This document shows positions 62,601 to 64,000 of a stretch of DNA of 64,000 nt, piece by piece. Under the pieces are notes generated by a model. The model saw only the letters and a program-made list of their open reading frames with translations, had not been told where the DNA came from and ran no database searches. This DNA is from Phylloscopus collybita (Eukaryota > Chordata > Aves > Passeriformes > Phylloscopidae), in contig JAJNNQ010000075.1 of NCBI GenBank assembly GCA_027886175.1, forward strand, positions 5,807,001 through 5,871,000, read 5' to 3'. A program made the position numbers and the translations under genes. Each line of letters opens with the position of its first letter. Within the stretch, counting starts at the first letter, position 1.

Positions 62601-64000
62601 TGGATTTGGGGATCATGGATTTGGCTTGCCCCAAGAGCTACCATCACCATCACTGTATCATTCTTTGATGTATCAGAACTGTTATTTTTCTCTGGCCAGT
62701 CTGCTTTAACAAAAGAGAGCAGTATGCAAAGCATTATTGTTTTAACATGTTCCTCAACAATGAGAAGCTTTGAAATTCTCAAAACCATTGTCTTTGCTGC
62801 CTGTTGGTTTGCTTTGAACTGGTCCGTAATGTCTCAATATAGACAGAAGATCAATTAGCTTTTGAAATTTATTTCCATTTGGTTCCTTTCAAAAATAAGG
62901 GAGATCTGCTCTTCGTGACTGTGGGAGGAAGTAGAAGTCAAATGTCCACATATTCATTCCCAAAATGCTTCATATTTAAAGACTTTAATAAATAATAATG
63001 ATTAAGTGTAAAGGACACCTTCTCAGTAGAGGACTTTAGAGTGAATATGAAGCCCAGCTTTGACTACTCTTGAATAGAAATTTTGATGTTAATTTTATCT
63101 CTAAAAGGTAAAAATTTTACTCTCTCTACTTGAAATTGGATACTTCAAAGATTGCATGACAGAATAAGGAAATCATTGGCAAAGGCAAAAAGAACAAGAA
63201 AAGCTGGCTCTCAAATGAATACGGAATATTGGCCTTTACCTAAAAAGTATCATATTGGGGTTCCCATGTAGTTATTCATCCATACTCATCTATAACTGAG
63301 AACACATTTAAATCAATTTAAATCATTATCAAGATGATTTGGAGTAGAGTGATCTATTAATTTAGATACATTTATTTGCTTAACTGGCAAACAAATTGTC
63401 CTCTGAAAATAAATCATTAGACTCATGTTGTACTAAATTGTATTCAACATTTTAAATAAAACTGAAAACTTGAACCTTACTACACTGCATCACACAATTT
63501 ACTTTTCAAATTGATAACTTCTATAGAAATCATTGATTTTTATGCATCTTGTAAATGTTCTAATATTCAAAAGTTTGAAAACCTAGAGAAATCACTCAGT
63601 TATTTTACTTCTTTTTCCATCAGAATAAGTATGTTTTTCTTTAAAATCCATTGTACAACCTAAAAAAAGGATTAGAAATGCAACCTGGCAAGAAACTGCT
63701 TGTCCTCATTCCTTTCTTTTAAATTACTTTTGTGTGAAAGGCAGAAATGACAACACGGAATAAAGAACTTCTCTTTTATTTACTGAATAGACACAACAAT
63801 GTAACTTCAAAAGCATCTTTGAAAAGGCTAAAATATTAGTTGACAAGAGGATTTGGATAAAGATTCTGATCTCATTTTTGTGAGAATAAATTTAAATTCA
63901 GCACCTTTGGTGTACAGCAAATTATATGACAAAGTGGCCCCCAATTCTGCAGCAGTCATCTGTTGTTGAGAGACAAAACAGCCACAGGAATTTCTAAGTA
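59621..64000. other. AT-rich non-coding stretch
   Basis: No supported gene. Contains the G-quadruplex motif at 61097 and a 24-A run at 62565-62588, preceded by unremarkable sequence. The remainder is unique AT-rich DNA to the window end. Confidence 0.65.
61097..61129 (+). other. G-quadruplex motif
   Basis: Four G-runs (G6, G6, G5, G4) separated by A, CAGA and AGCAGGA on the plus strand fit the G3+N1-7 pattern well. It is isolated in AT-rich DNA and not inside any recognised repeat. Confidence 0.7.

Overview
This window looks like ordinary non-coding DNA from a bird nuclear chromosome: AT-rich, with very few uninterrupted reading frames. The identification rests on the repeats. At least nine CR1 LINE fragments lie on both strands, including typical 3' tails and decayed ORF2 sequence with reverse-transcriptase motifs. 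There is one intact solo LTR of the avian endogenous-retrovirus type, one further piece resembling an avian class III (ERVL-like) retroelement, and faint traces of older amniote repeats. A passerine is plausible but not proven. No rRNA, tRNA, CRISPR array or bacterial-type operon was seen, and no protein-coding gene can be called with confidence. The window is probably intergenic or inside a very long intron.

Layout. 1-4.4 kb is unique AT-rich DNA with one small exon-like segment (1414-1487). 4.4-6.5 kb is a GC-rich island that differs from everything around it: an LTR-like, promoter-like block followed by a 31-bp minisatellite of about 23 units. 6.5-26 kb is AT-rich, with three CR1 pieces, ancient repeat traces, homopolymer tracts and two weak exon-like segments. 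26-30 kb is repeat-rich: a plus-strand CR1 interrupted by a 42-A run, a minus-strand CR1 with endonuclease/linker-region coding remains, and a 49-A tract. 30-46 kb is mostly unique, with an ancient CR1, a perfect 17-bp hairpin, an LTR-like block and T/G-rich low-complexity tracts, one of which has a G-quadruplex motif. 46-50.5 kb holds a GGAAGA/GGAGA compound satellite, a MIR-like remnant, a GGGAA array, the solo LTR (48999-49667, flanked by AATAAT-type direct repeats of AATAT) and an ERVL-like fragment. 50.5-64 kb is AT-rich, with a CR1 that keeps part of its reverse-transcriptase region, an LTR-like remnant followed by a plus-strand CR1, a minus-strand CR1, and a G-quadruplex motif at 61.1 kb.

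What works together. Nothing here forms a pathway or system. The large reading frames at 5.5-6.5 kb (up to about 314 codons) are products of a 31-bp repeat that lacks stop codons in most frames, not genes. Several short segments have good splice-site flanks and open frames. In 64 kb read on both strands such segments are expected by chance, so they are listed at low confidence. I found no convincing undescribed biological system. The most distinctive items are the GC-rich island with its two-block minisatellite, the clean solo LTR, and the A-run inside a CR1.
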